This document shows positions 8,240 through 16,535 of a stretch of 64,000 bases of DNA, one piece after another. Source of the stretch: Caballeronia udeis. Its GTDB lineage: Bacteria > Pseudomonadota > Gammaproteobacteria > Burkholderiales > Burkholderiaceae. Every line of letters begins with the position of its first letter. Within the stretch, counting starts at the first letter, position 1. The notes under the pieces are model-generated. The model searched no databases. It was not told the DNA's origin and worked only from the letters and a program-made list of their open reading frames with translations. The stretch spans positions 1-64,000 of the forward strand of contig NZ_FCOK02000007.1 of NCBI RefSeq assembly GCF_001544555.2. The letters are read 5' to 3'. Position numbers and translations under genes: made by a program.

Positions 8240-8709
8240 GGTGCGTTTCCAGATGAAGTGCTGGCGAGCGTATGCGCGCGATAGGCCGAGGTCAAGCAAA
8301 GCGCAGCCGGTAGCCTTGCGGCGAACACGAGGAAAAATGCCGATGATGACTGACGAATGACCAAGGACACGAGCCCGACCGGCCTGCCGATGAAGACGCA
8401 CCCCTTAGAATGACGCTCCGGACACGCTGTCAGGACAGGAAGCAAGGTTGACCGGAGAAGGCGCGAATCCTGCTATCCCGGTGCGGCCTGCCGCCAAACC
8501 TGTGTATCCTGACGCACTGGTGGAAACCGCGAACGACCGCAGGACCGCTGCCGAATGGAAGGAAAAGAACCGAACGCGCCGCCTGCCCTCGAACGCCAAT
8601 CGAACGCTGCACGCAATACCAACCGAACATCGCCCGACCCGGCGCGCCGCATCAATCCCGGCATCGAATAGCGGCCGCACCCGTCCATGCAATCCGAATG
8701 GAGCCTCCC
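8240..8709. other. Intergenic region between divergent DUF938 and ankyrin genes
   Basis: About 470 bp. It must hold the promoters of two divergent genes, but I see no clear -35/-10 pair, operator or RNA structure. Several overlapping frames are open on both strands, none with a ribosome binding site and consistent codon bias. Confidence 0.4.
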
Positions 8710-9276
8710 ATGCAACCCGATTCACCCGCCGGCAAGCCCGGACAGAGCCCGGAACCCTTGAGCGACGATCTCGTTGATTTCGCGAGCGAGGTCTTCGACG
8801 TAGCCCGCCGCGGCGACGCCGCCATGCTCGAAACCTTGCTGCATAAAGGCCTGCCGCCGAACCTGCGCAACGACAAGGGCGACACGCTCGTCATGCTCGC
8901 GAGCTATCACGGCCATGCCGATGCGGTGCGCGTGCTGCTCGAACACAAGGCGGATCCGGACCTGCGCAACGACAACGGCCAGACCCCGATTGCGGGCGCG
9001 GCGTTCAAGGGTTACAAGCCGGTTATCGAAACGTTGCTGGAACATGGCGCGGACGTGGAAGGGGCATCGCCGGACGGACGTACCGCGTTGATGATCGCGG
9101 CCATGTTCAACCGCCTGGAGATGGTTGAATTCCTGATCGAGAAAGGCGCGAACCCCGACGCGAAGGACGCGAACGGCTTCACCGCACGCGACGCCGCCGC
9201 GAAGATGGGCGCACCCGATACCGTCGCGCGGCTGGCGCAGGCGACCGGGGCGAAGTTGCGTCCACCGGGCGTTTGA
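8710..9276 (+). CDS. Ankyrin-repeat protein
   Basis: 188 aa, cytoplasmic, no signal peptide. After a Pro-rich start and a helix (LSDDLVDFASEVFDVARRGD), about four ankyrin repeats follow: 'MLETLLHKGLPPNLRNDKGDTLVMLASYHGHADAVRVLL', 'EHKADPDLRNDNGQTPIAGAAFKGY', 'EHGADVEGASPDGRTALMIAAMFNRLEMVEFLI', and 'EKGANPDAKDANGFTARDAAAK'. The ATG at 8710 has GGAG 5-8 nt upstream and is preferred to the ATG at 8698. Such proteins mediate protein-protein contacts; the partner is unknown. The end contains VARLAQATGAKLRPP. Confidence 0.88.
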   Translation: MQPDSPAGKPGQSPEPLSDDLVDFASEVFDVARRGDAAMLETLLHKGLPPNLRNDKGDTLVMLASYHGHADAVRVLLEHKADPDLRNDNGQTPIAGAAFKGYKPVIETLLEHGADVEGASPDGRTALMIAAMFNRLEMVEFLIEKGANPDAKDANGFTARDAAAKMGAPDTVARLAQATGAKLRPPGV

Positions 9277-9432
9277 GCGAAGCCGGACGACACGAGCGCA
9301 GCCGCTCTCGCGCGCCGGTCGTCCGATCCTTACGTTCCTGATCGCCCCTCCCCCAACCCCAAACGCCGTCGATAACCCGCGCGACGGCGCACGAATTTAC
9401 TGAAGGCAGTCCCGCAACATGGAGCTCTTGTG

Positions 9433-10518
9433 ATGAGTGGCGGTTTCCCGCTTCGAGCGTACGAGTGGCACTGGCGAACAGTGGCCCGGTCGCTTGCAAT
9501 CCTCCTTGTCCTGGCGGTCATGTCGGGATGCAGCCTGTTCCCGGTTCAAGCACCCGCGCCGATCGTCGACTTGTCGACGCCGCAGCCGGCGAGCGAGCCG
9601 GAAGTCGTGGAGCCGGAAGAAGTACCTGCATCGGCGCCAGTCGCGACGCAACCCGCGGTCGAGCCCAAAGTGCCTCGCCCCGCGCCCAAACGCCGTGTGG
9701 TCGTGCCGAAAAAACCGCCGCCGCCTCCGCCGCCGCCCGTCGAGGAAAAGGCGCCGCCCACACCGCCGCCGCTGCTCACCACGCGCATCATGCAGCACGA
9801 GCAGATCCGCGGTTTGCTCGACAGCGAGATCCAGCGACCGGACGGCAAGGTGATCGGCCGCGCGGTGGACATGTACGCCGATGCCACCGGCAAACCGAAG
9901 ATCATGATCGTGAACCTGTCGGGGTTCCTGGGCGTGGGAGACCGCAAGGTGACCTTCCCGTGGACCGCGTTCCGCTTCAATCCGGCCACGAAAAAAGCGC
10001 CCATCACGTTCGCACTGCCAACGCCCGGCAGCAACGGTGCGTCGAACGCGGCAAAGGCAAAAGCTCAGGATGCATCGGCGAGACCGGGCTCGGTCAACGA
10101 CATTCCGCCGACGCTCGCTCAACTCATCGACTCCACTGTCCTGCAGAAAAACGGCGCGCGGATGGGCCGCGTAGTCGACGTACTGGTCGATGCCGATGCG
10201 CAACCCCAGGCGCTCGTGATCGATCTCTCCGATTCCCTCGCCGCCGACAAGCGGCAAGTCGCCGCGAACTGGCCCGACCTGCACGTGGTCTCGCGCAACA
10301 AGGTAACGCAATTGCAACTGGATTTCACCGACGCACAGATCAAAGCCGCCCCAACGTACTCGCCCGATCAGCCGATCAAGATCGTTTCGCCCGTCGTCCC
10401 GCCACCGGAACCTGCCGCGTCGCCTGAGCCAGCTTCGGCTGCGGCTGCGGCCTCCTCCGGCCCGGGATCGGGTGCGAAAGCCGGTGCGGCGGCCGTTGCG
10501 CGCCCCTCGAAACAATGA
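9433..10518 (+). CDS. PRC-barrel-type lipoprotein with Pro-rich linker
   Basis: 361 aa. An N-terminal helix (SLAILLVLAVMSGCSLF) ends in a lipobox LAVMSGC, so it is probably a lipoprotein. A Pro/Glu-rich linker including a run of eight prolines follows (about residues 50-115). Two PRC-barrel-like repeats come next: 'LLDSEIQRPDGKVIGRAVDMYADATGKPKIMIVNLSG' and 'LIDSTVLQKNGARMGRVVDVLVDADAQPQALVIDLSD'. The tail is Ala/Pro-rich. GGAG lies 8 nt before the ATG at 9433; a GTG at 9430 is directly in front. The gene is 14 nt from the following MFS gene, suggesting co-transcription. Exact function unknown; the linker suits spanning the periplasm. Confidence 0.75.
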   Translation: MSGGFPLRAYEWHWRTVARSLAILLVLAVMSGCSLFPVQAPAPIVDLSTPQPASEPEVVEPEEVPASAPVATQPAVEPKVPRPAPKRRVVVPKKPPPPPPPPVEEKAPPTPPPLLTTRIMQHEQIRGLLDSEIQRPDGKVIGRAVDMYADATGKPKIMIVNLSGFLGVGDRKVTFPWTAFRFNPATKKAPITFALPTPGSNGASNAAKAKAQDASARPGSVNDIPPTLAQLIDSTVLQKNGARMGRVVDVLVDADAQPQALVIDLSDSLAADKRQVAANWPDLHVVSRNKVTQLQLDFTDAQIKAAPTYSPDQPIKIVSPVVPPPEPAASPEPASAAAAASSGPGSGAKAGAAAVARPSKQ

Positions 10519-10532
10519 GGACGATCTGAAAT

Positions 10533-11813
10533 ATGGTAATTGCACGAAGTCTGCGCGCGCTCGATTGGCTGAACTTCTTTGTCGCGAATGTGCAGACCGG
10601 CTTTGGGCCGTTCATCGCTTCCTACCTCGCCGCGAACAAATGGACGCAAGGCGAGATCGGGCTGATGCTGAGCGTCGGAACGATCAGCGCGATGGCGAGC
10701 CAGCTGCCGGCCGGCGCGCTCGTCGATGCGTTGCGCAACAAGAAAGGCGCTGCTGCCGCCGCAATCATCGCGATCATCGTGAGTGCATTGCTGCTCGGCG
10801 CGAGCCCCACGTTTGTCGCCGTGTTCGCGGCCGAAGTGCTGCACGGCTTCGCGAGCTGCATGCTCGTGCCCGCCATGGCCGCGATCTCGCTCGCCCTCGT
10901 CTCGCGCGCCGATCTCGGCAACCGGCTTGGGCGCAATGCGCGCTGGGCATCAATCGGCAGTGCGCTCACCGCGGCGTTGATGGGCGTGTTCGGCGAGTAC
11001 CTGTCGCTGCGGTCGGTGTTCTTCCTGACCGCGGCGCTGGCGTTGCCCGCGCTCGTCGCACTGAACATGATCCATCACGAGATGGCGCCCGTCGTGCCGC
11101 GCATGAAAAAGGCCGCGGCGAAAGCAGGGGCAAGCATTGCTGAAGCGGTAAGCGCGGTCGGAGAACGGCCCGAAAGCCTGCGTGACCTGGTGCGCGATCC
11201 GCGGCTCCTGACCTTCGCGGCATGCGTGGTGCTGTTCCACCTGTCGAATGCGGCCATGCTGAACCTCGCCGCAGGCGAAGTCACGGCGCACATGGGCGAC
11301 AACGTTCAACTCGTGATCGCGGCGTGCATTATCGTGCCGCAGTTCATCGTGGCGGGGTTGTCGCCGTGGGTCGGGCGGCAGGCGCAAAACTGGGGGCGCA
11401 GGCCGGTGCTGATCCTCGGTTTCTCGGCGCTGCCGTTACGCGCACTGCTGTTCGCAGCCGCCAGCAGCGCGAGCAGTCCTTACCTGCTGGTGCCCGTGCA
11501 GATGCTCGACGGCATCAGCGCAGCCGTGTTCGGCGTGATGCTGCCGCTGATTGCAGCCGACGTGGCCGGCGGCAAGGGCCGGTACAACTTGTGTATTGGA
11601 TTCTTTGGGCTGGCGGCGGGCGTTGGGGCGACGCTGAGCACGGCGATTGCCGGGTTCGTGGCGGACAAGTTCGGCGTGAACACCAGCTTCTTCGGACTTG
11701 CCGCGGCCGGTGCCTTGGCCGTGGCGCTGGTGTGGCTGGCAATGCCGGAAACCCGCGATGCCGCCGCCAACGAAGAAGCCGCCAAGCAGAAGGAAGCGAC
11801 CCCGGCGGCTTGA
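10533..11813 (+). CDS. MFS transporter
   Basis: 426 aa with about 12 hydrophobic segments. It starts MVIARSLRALDWLNFFVANVQTGFGPFIASYLAANKW, followed by 'GEIGLMLSVGTISAMASQLPAGALVDALRNKK', which has the loop 2-3 basic motif of the major facilitator superfamily. A second half begins around residue 215 after a cytoplasmic linker. The gene follows the PRC-barrel lipoprotein gene by 14 nt. Related proteins are annotated only as MFS; the substrate cannot be inferred. The C-terminal tail is Ala/Glu/Lys-rich. Confidence 0.88.
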   Translation: MVIARSLRALDWLNFFVANVQTGFGPFIASYLAANKWTQGEIGLMLSVGTISAMASQLPAGALVDALRNKKGAAAAAIIAIIVSALLLGASPTFVAVFAAEVLHGFASCMLVPAMAAISLALVSRADLGNRLGRNARWASIGSALTAALMGVFGEYLSLRSVFFLTAALALPALVALNMIHHEMAPVVPRMKKAAAKAGASIAEAVSAVGERPESLRDLVRDPRLLTFAACVVLFHLSNAAMLNLAAGEVTAHMGDNVQLVIAACIIVPQFIVAGLSPWVGRQAQNWGRRPVLILGFSALPLRALLFAAASSASSPYLLVPVQMLDGISAAVFGVMLPLIAADVAGGKGRYNLCIGFFGLAAGVGATLSTAIAGFVADKFGVNTSFFGLAAAGALAVALVWLAMPETRDAAANEEAAKQKEATPAA

Positions 11814-11820
11814 CGAGCTT

Positions 11821-11881
11821 GAGTGAGTTGAGTGAGTTGAGTGAGTTGAGTGAGTTGAGTGAGTTGAGTGAGTTGAGTGAG
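11821..11881. repeat. 9-bp minisatellite GAGTGAGTT, about 6.8 copies
   Basis: A perfect tandem array of GAGTGAGTT (six full copies plus GAGTGAG) starts 8 bp after the stop of the MFS gene. Because 9 is a multiple of three, any frame through it gives a Leu-Ser-Glu or Leu-Thr-Gln tripeptide repeat, which accounts for the open frames here. Slippage-prone and likely variable in copy number between strains. Confidence 0.95.
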
Positions 11882-11909
11882 CAGACAGGACGCGCCGGGC
11901 TTGAAAGAT

Positions 11910-12278
11910 TCAGCCCAGCGCGTGCTCATGTTGCAATACGACCTGCGATGCCAGCCACGCATCGATCTGCTCGTCTGAAAATCCGTACTCGCTCAGTACG
12001 TCGATCGTGTGTTCGCCCAGCATGGGCGGTGGCATGCGAACCGAACCTTCGGTCATCTCGCTCATCCCGATCGCGCTCGCCGCCTGCTTCAGCTGGCCTA
12101 TCGTGCCATGTGCGACTTCCTCGACCAGTCCGCAATGCACCACCTGCGGATCCGCGAACACGTCCGCGAGGTTATTGATGGGACCCGCCGGAATGCCGAG
12201 CCGTCTCAGATCCGTGGTCCACTCGGCGCGCGTGCGCGTGCGCAGTTTTGTATCGATGACCTCCTTGAGCGCCTCCCG
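11910..12278 (-). pseudogene. CaiB/BaiF CoA-transferase, C-terminal remnant
   Basis: The minus strand encodes the last ~120 residues of a family III CoA-transferase: REALKEVIDTKLRTRTRAEW, then LRRLGIPAGPINNLADVFADPQV, the family's conserved C-terminal segment, then 'PPPMLGEHTIDVLSEYGFSDEQID'. A complete protein would be about 400 aa; the N-terminal two thirds, with the catalytic Asp, is absent. At about 12276 similarity stops exactly where an MFS remnant begins on the other strand. The open frame upstream of this point is antisense to that remnant and not part of the gene. Confidence 0.8.
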
Positions 12279-12622
12279 GTGCTGTTCCTGATTGCAGGAT
12301 TCGGCTGGGCGTTCTACCTTCATGCAGGGCTGGTTCCGTTCATGGTGCTGTCGTTTTTCATCGGCCTGGGCGGGGGTAACGCGCCATGTATGCGCTATGG
12401 TTACCCGAGCAGTATCCGTCCTCGATCCGCGCCACCGCGTTTGCCTTTTCGACATTGATAGGACGGTTTTTCGCAGCGGGCGTCAGCCTTTGCCTGGGCG
12501 TTGCCGTGAGCCATTTTGGAACGCTCGGCACGCCGATCGCAATGACCGCATGCATATTCGTTGTTGGAATCATCACGTTGCGACGGGCAGTTGAAACACG
12601 CGGCGCACCCTTGCCTGACTGA
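12276..12622 (+). pseudogene. MFS transporter, C-terminal remnant with frameshift
   Basis: The plus strand encodes the last ~115 residues of an MFS carrier in two frames. The first part reads PVLFLIAGFGWAFYLHAGL and 'VPFMVLSFFIGLGGGN'; the second, in another frame from about 12386, reads MYALWLPEQYPSSIRATAFA followed by 'STLIGRFFAAGVSLCLG'. 'GGGN..MYALWLPEQYP' is a continuous helix in intact relatives, so a single-base indel lies near 12380-12388. There is no N-terminal part. It is non-functional by both criteria. Confidence 0.8.
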
Positions 12623-12643
12623 TCTTTGGCACACTGAAAAAAC

Positions 12644-13387
12644 ATGACGAATACCGGCACCATCCCAGGGTTTTCCTGTTCGCGGCACGAGAGCGTTGTC
12701 ACGATCCAGCTCACGCGTGTCGAGCAACATAACCGTATCGATCCCGCCGATCTGGCCGGACTCAGGGGAACGATTGCATCGGCGGCGAACGATGAAACAG
12801 TCATAGCGCTGGTCGTCACCGGCACCGGCACGACCACGTTCAGCTCGGGTTATACGTTGTCAGCGCTGGCCGAGGGCAATATCGACGATTCGTTCGAAAG
12901 CTTCCTGAACGAGCTGGAAGCTTGCCCCCTGCCTACTGTCTGCGCGCTCAACGGCAGCGTCTATGGCGGTGCAACGGACCTCGCGCTGTGCTGCGATGTG
13001 CGCATCGGCGTGGAGGGCACGCGCATGTTCATGCCGGCTGCCCGTATTGGCTTGCACTATTACCCCGACGGCATGCGCCGGTACGTGCGCGAGCTGGGGC
13101 TGGCTCAGGCGAAACGGCTCTTTCTTACCGGCATGACGCTGGACGCGCCCGAGATGCTGCGCATCGGCTTCCTGACCGAGCTTGTGCAACCCGGGCAACT
13201 GAACTCGCGCACGGCGGAATACGTCGATGCGCTTCGCGCTTGCGTACCGGACGCCGTACGGTCAATGAAGCGTCAACTGACCGCTATTGCCAATGGAGAT
13301 TCCACGCTCAGCGCGGACCGGTCCGCCTATGAGCGATCGCTTCAAAGTCCGGTCATCGCCGAGCGCATCAAGCAACGCCGCGCCTGA
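12644..13387 (+). CDS. Enoyl-CoA hydratase/isomerase-family (crotonase-fold) protein
   Basis: 247 aa, typical crotonase length. The oxyanion-hole motifs are 'FSSGYTLSAL' and 'ALNGSVYGGATDLALCCDVRIG'. In classical enoyl-CoA hydratases the two catalytic glutamates occupy the positions here taken by Asp (GGATDLAL) and Ala (MPAARIGLHYYP). The fold and CoA binding are therefore expected, but classical hydration is doubtful; decarboxylase, hydrolase or isomerase activity are alternatives. It follows the gene remnants on the same strand and its stop nearly touches the stop of the convergent flavoprotein gene (13389). Confidence 0.85.
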   Translation: MTNTGTIPGFSCSRHESVVTIQLTRVEQHNRIDPADLAGLRGTIASAANDETVIALVVTGTGTTTFSSGYTLSALAEGNIDDSFESFLNELEACPLPTVCALNGSVYGGATDLALCCDVRIGVEGTRMFMPAARIGLHYYPDGMRRYVRELGLAQAKRLFLTGMTLDAPEMLRIGFLTELVQPGQLNSRTAEYVDALRACVPDAVRSMKRQLTAIANGDSTLSADRSAYERSLQSPVIAERIKQRRA

Positions 13388-13388
13388 C

Positions 13389-14798
13389 TCATTTCAATGG
13401 TTCAAGCGTGCCGAGCAACGTGGGAATCAACTCGCTGACGGTCGGATGAATATGCATCGCGCGCTGCAGCGTGGTGTACGGCACATCGGCATTCATGATG
13501 TCGATGAACGTATGGATGGCCTCATCAGCCTCAATGCCGAGCATGGCCGCGCCGAGGATCTTCTTCGTTTCTGCGTCGACCAGCACCTTCATGAACCCGT
13601 CCGTCTCGCCGCGCTCGCGAGCCCGGCCAACGCGCGACATCGGCATGGTGGCGATCAGCGCGCGCCGCCCGTCCCTGCGTACTTCCGCCTCGCTCATCCC
13701 CACGCGCGCCAACGGCGGATCGATGAAAACGGCGTAGCACATGATGCGCGAATCCACGCTGCGCGCCTCCCCGTCCACCACATTCGACGCGATGATTTCA
13801 TAGTCGTTGTACGACGTATGCGTGAATGCACCGCGTCCGTTGACATCGCCAAGCGCCCAGACGCCTTCGGCCCGGGTGCGAAGCTCTCCGTCCACATCGA
13901 TCAGACCATGCTTGTTCAACACGATGCCCGCGTGCTCCAGACCGAGGTCGTCCGTGTTCGGTGTGCGTCCCGTTGCAAACAGCAAATGCGACGCTTCGAT
14001 GCTTTTCTGGTCCTGCATGGGGTCCTGCATCTGTTCCCTCAGCGCGATCCGAATCCCCTTGCCTGCCGGTTCGAGTTTCGACGCCTCGGTGTTGAACAGA
14101 AATTCCACACCCTCCCGCGACATGATCTTCTGGACCTGTTCAGCGAAGTCCTTGTCCTCACGCGCCAGCACACGGTCCCCCCTGACGAGTACCGTCACGC
14201 GGCTGCCGAAACGCCGGAACATCTGCGCAAATTCGAGCGCGATATAACTTCCGCCGACAATCGCCAGATGCTCCGGCAACTCGGTCAATTCGAGGATGGT
14301 GGAATTCGTAAGATGTGAAACGCCGGCCAGCCCGTCGACGTCCGGCACGGTTGCACGCGTGCCGGTATTGATGAAGATCGCGTCCGCGTCGAGCGCCTGT
14401 TGCTGGCCGTCGGGGCCTGTCACGCTGATCGAATGCGGACCCGTAAAACGGCCGTGACCGTTGAACACGACCACGCCCGGCGTGCTGCGCAACCACTTCT
14501 CCACGCCGTCGCGTGACTGCGCGATCACGCGGTCCTTGCGCGCCTTGACCTGCGCCAGATCCACCCGCACGTCCCCTTCCACGATCACCCCGTAGTCGCC
14601 TGCATGACGTGCCACGTGCGCGGCGCGCGCGCTCGCCACGTAGGTCTTGGTCGGCGTGCAGCCCACGTTCACACACGTGCCGCCGAACAGATGCCGTTCA
14701 ATCACGGCGGTCCGCCGGCCGCTCTCGGCCAGCTTGACCGCGAGTGGGCCACCGCCTTGTCCGGTGCCAATCACGATAGCGTCGAAGTGCTGTGACAT
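13389..14798 (-). CDS. Class I FAD pyridine nucleotide-disulfide oxidoreductase (mercuric-reductase-like)
   Basis: 469 aa, single-chain flavoprotein. N-terminal FAD site FDAIVIGTGQGGGPLAVKLA; redox-active disulfide C42/C47 in GGTCVNVGCTPTK; NAD(P)H site 'LAIVGGSYIALEFAQMFRRFGSRVTV'; second FAD motif GVWALGDVNGRGAFTH; C-terminal dimer domain with the HPT..E dyad (HIHPTVSELIPTLL). This set fits dihydrolipoamide dehydrogenase/mercuric reductase relatives. It lacks an N-terminal MerA metal domain and the C-terminal vicinal cysteines of true MerA, and there is no 2-oxoacid dehydrogenase nearby, so the substrate is open. Convergent with the crotonase-fold gene. Confidence 0.88.
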   Translation of the reverse strand: MSQHFDAIVIGTGQGGGPLAVKLAESGRRTAVIERHLFGGTCVNVGCTPTKTYVASARAAHVARHAGDYGVIVEGDVRVDLAQVKARKDRVIAQSRDGVEKWLRSTPGVVVFNGHGRFTGPHSISVTGPDGQQQALDADAIFINTGTRATVPDVDGLAGVSHLTNSTILELTELPEHLAIVGGSYIALEFAQMFRRFGSRVTVLVRGDRVLAREDKDFAEQVQKIMSREGVEFLFNTEASKLEPAGKGIRIALREQMQDPMQDQKSIEASHLLFATGRTPNTDDLGLEHAGIVLNKHGLIDVDGELRTRAEGVWALGDVNGRGAFTHTSYNDYEIIASNVVDGEARSVDSRIMCYAVFIDPPLARVGMSEAEVRRDGRRALIATMPMSRVGRARERGETDGFMKVLVDAETKKILGAAMLGIEADEAIHTFIDIMNADVPYTTLQRAMHIHPTVSELIPTLLGTLEPLK

Positions 14799-15035
14799 GC
14801 GAGTCTCCCTGGTGAAATATCAGGCCAGATCAAAGCGGATCAGTGAACAAACGTGGCGTTTTCGCATGGTAGCTCGCCATGGACCATCCCGCTGCGCGAA
14901 TACACCTGCCTTTCAGTGCGTTTTTCGCATGCGCGGGTCGAGTTTTAATCGCTTGTGGCCGACTGTCGCGCCGATAAAACTACCGCCATTCACGTCGCGG
15001 ACCGCCGCGGCACTACACCTTTCCTGGCAATCACG

Positions 15036-16460
15036 ATGCGCACTTACCGTAATTTCATCGATGGCCGTTTTGTCGAGCCGCAATCCGACTCGTTCGCCGA
15101 TGTCGATAACCCCGCCACCTCGGCGGTCATCGCGCGCGTCACGCTGGCGTCGCAGGACGACGCCCTGAGCGCGGTGGCAGCCGCTTCGCGTGCCCAGAAG
15201 ACGTGGCGAGCGCTGACCGCGATTGAGCGCGCAGAGCATCTGCGCCGTTTCGCCGATGCCATCGTCGAGCGTGCCCCGAAGATTGGCGCGGCGCTCGCGC
15301 TGGAGTCCGGCAAGAGCGTAGCCGATTCGGAGAACGAAGCCCGCTACGCCGCCGACATCACGCGTTACCACGCGGAATGGGCCCGCCGGATTGAAGGCGA
15401 AGTCATTCCCAGCGATACCGCGAACGAAAACCTCGTGCTGCATCGTGAACCGATTGGCGTGGTGGCCTGCCTGATCCCGTTCAACTACCCCGTGTATACC
15501 CTGCTGCGCAAGGTCGCGCCCGCGTTGATCACGGGTAATACGGTGGTTGTTCGTCCGAGCAACAACACGCCGGCGTCGGCATTTGAAATTGCCGAAGCCG
15601 CCCAGCAAGCCGGCTTGCCCGCGGGCGTCTTCAACGTGCTTGCAATGGACCATGCCACCGCCGGGGCGGTCTGCACCCATCCGGCAGTGGGCATGATCAC
15701 GCTGACCGGCAGTGTCAACGCCGGGCGCATCGTGCTGGACTATTGCAAGGCGAACATCGCCAAGCCTTCGCTCGAACTGGGCGGCAAGGCGCCCGCGATC
15801 ATCGAGCCCGATGCGGATCTTGAAGCGGCAGCGAGCGCCGTCGTGGCGTCGAAGACAACACATTGCGGGCAGTTATGCACGGCCATGGAACGCGTCTACG
15901 TCCACGCCAGCGTGCATGACCGTTTCGTCGAACTGTTGCGCACGAAGATGCATACAGTGAGTTTCGGCGATCGCGCGCAAGATGCCTCGAAGATGGGTCC
16001 GCTGGTCAGCCGCTCGGCCCAACGCAACATTCACGCAATGGTTGAACGCGCCGTTGCCGAAGGCGCGACTATCGCAACCGGCGGCGTGTTGCCCGAAGGC
16101 CCCGGCTATTTCTACCCGGCGACGCTGCTGGTCAATTGCCGCCATGACATGGAAATCGTGCGCGAGGAAATCTTCGGGCCGGTGCTGCCGGTGATCTCAT
16201 ACGACACGCTCGACGAAGCCCTCGCCATGGCAAACGATCATCAGTATGGCTTGTCTTCCGTGCTGTACACCGAGAACTATCGTACCGCGATGCGCGTGGC
16301 CAACGAGATCGAAGCCGGCGAGCTGTATGTGAACCGCACGCCTGCCGACCCGTACCAGGGCTTTCACGCAGGCTGGAAACGCTCGGGCCTCGGCGGCGAT
16401 GACGGCAAGCACGGCATGCTCGAATTCACGCAGACGCGTCTTGTCATCATGAAGTACTGA
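15036..16460 (+). CDS. Aldehyde dehydrogenase, lactaldehyde/glycolaldehyde type (AldA-like)
   Basis: 474 aa NAD(P)-dependent dehydrogenase. Catalytic residues are visible: N150 in CLIPFNYPVYT, E247 in SLELGGKAP, nucleophile C281 in HCGQLCTAMERVYV, and EEIFGPVLPV. The GQ.C...ERVYV context and length match AldA-type enzymes. The frame is open 27 codons upstream, but the ALDH fold starts at MRTYRNFIDG. It opens a four-gene plus-strand catabolic run, 75 nt before the MFS gene, and probably oxidises an aldehyde produced from the sugar acid handled by the downstream dehydratase. Confidence 0.87.
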   Translation: MRTYRNFIDGRFVEPQSDSFADVDNPATSAVIARVTLASQDDALSAVAAASRAQKTWRALTAIERAEHLRRFADAIVERAPKIGAALALESGKSVADSENEARYAADITRYHAEWARRIEGEVIPSDTANENLVLHREPIGVVACLIPFNYPVYTLLRKVAPALITGNTVVVRPSNNTPASAFEIAEAAQQAGLPAGVFNVLAMDHATAGAVCTHPAVGMITLTGSVNAGRIVLDYCKANIAKPSLELGGKAPAIIEPDADLEAAASAVVASKTTHCGQLCTAMERVYVHASVHDRFVELLRTKMHTVSFGDRAQDASKMGPLVSRSAQRNIHAMVERAVAEGATIATGGVLPEGPGYFYPATLLVNCRHDMEIVREEIFGPVLPVISYDTLDEALAMANDHQYGLSSVLYTENYRTAMRVANEIEAGELYVNRTPADPYQGFHAGWKRSGLGGDDGKHGMLEFTQTRLVIMKY

Positions 16461-16535
16461 GCCTGCGACACTTCAACCCTCACACGAACATTTATAAAAG
16501 CGGCGTTCATTGCGAGCAGCCGTAGGAGACTTATT

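Noticed and set aside
8448..8777. 109-codon plus-strand frame ahead of the ankyrin gene
   Set aside because: Arg/Pro-rich, no ribosome binding site, overlaps the ankyrin gene start in another frame.
11480..11962. Leu-Thr-Gln tripeptide-repeat open frame across the minisatellite
   Set aside because: Created by the 9-bp repeat and by antisense of the MFS gene; no start signal.
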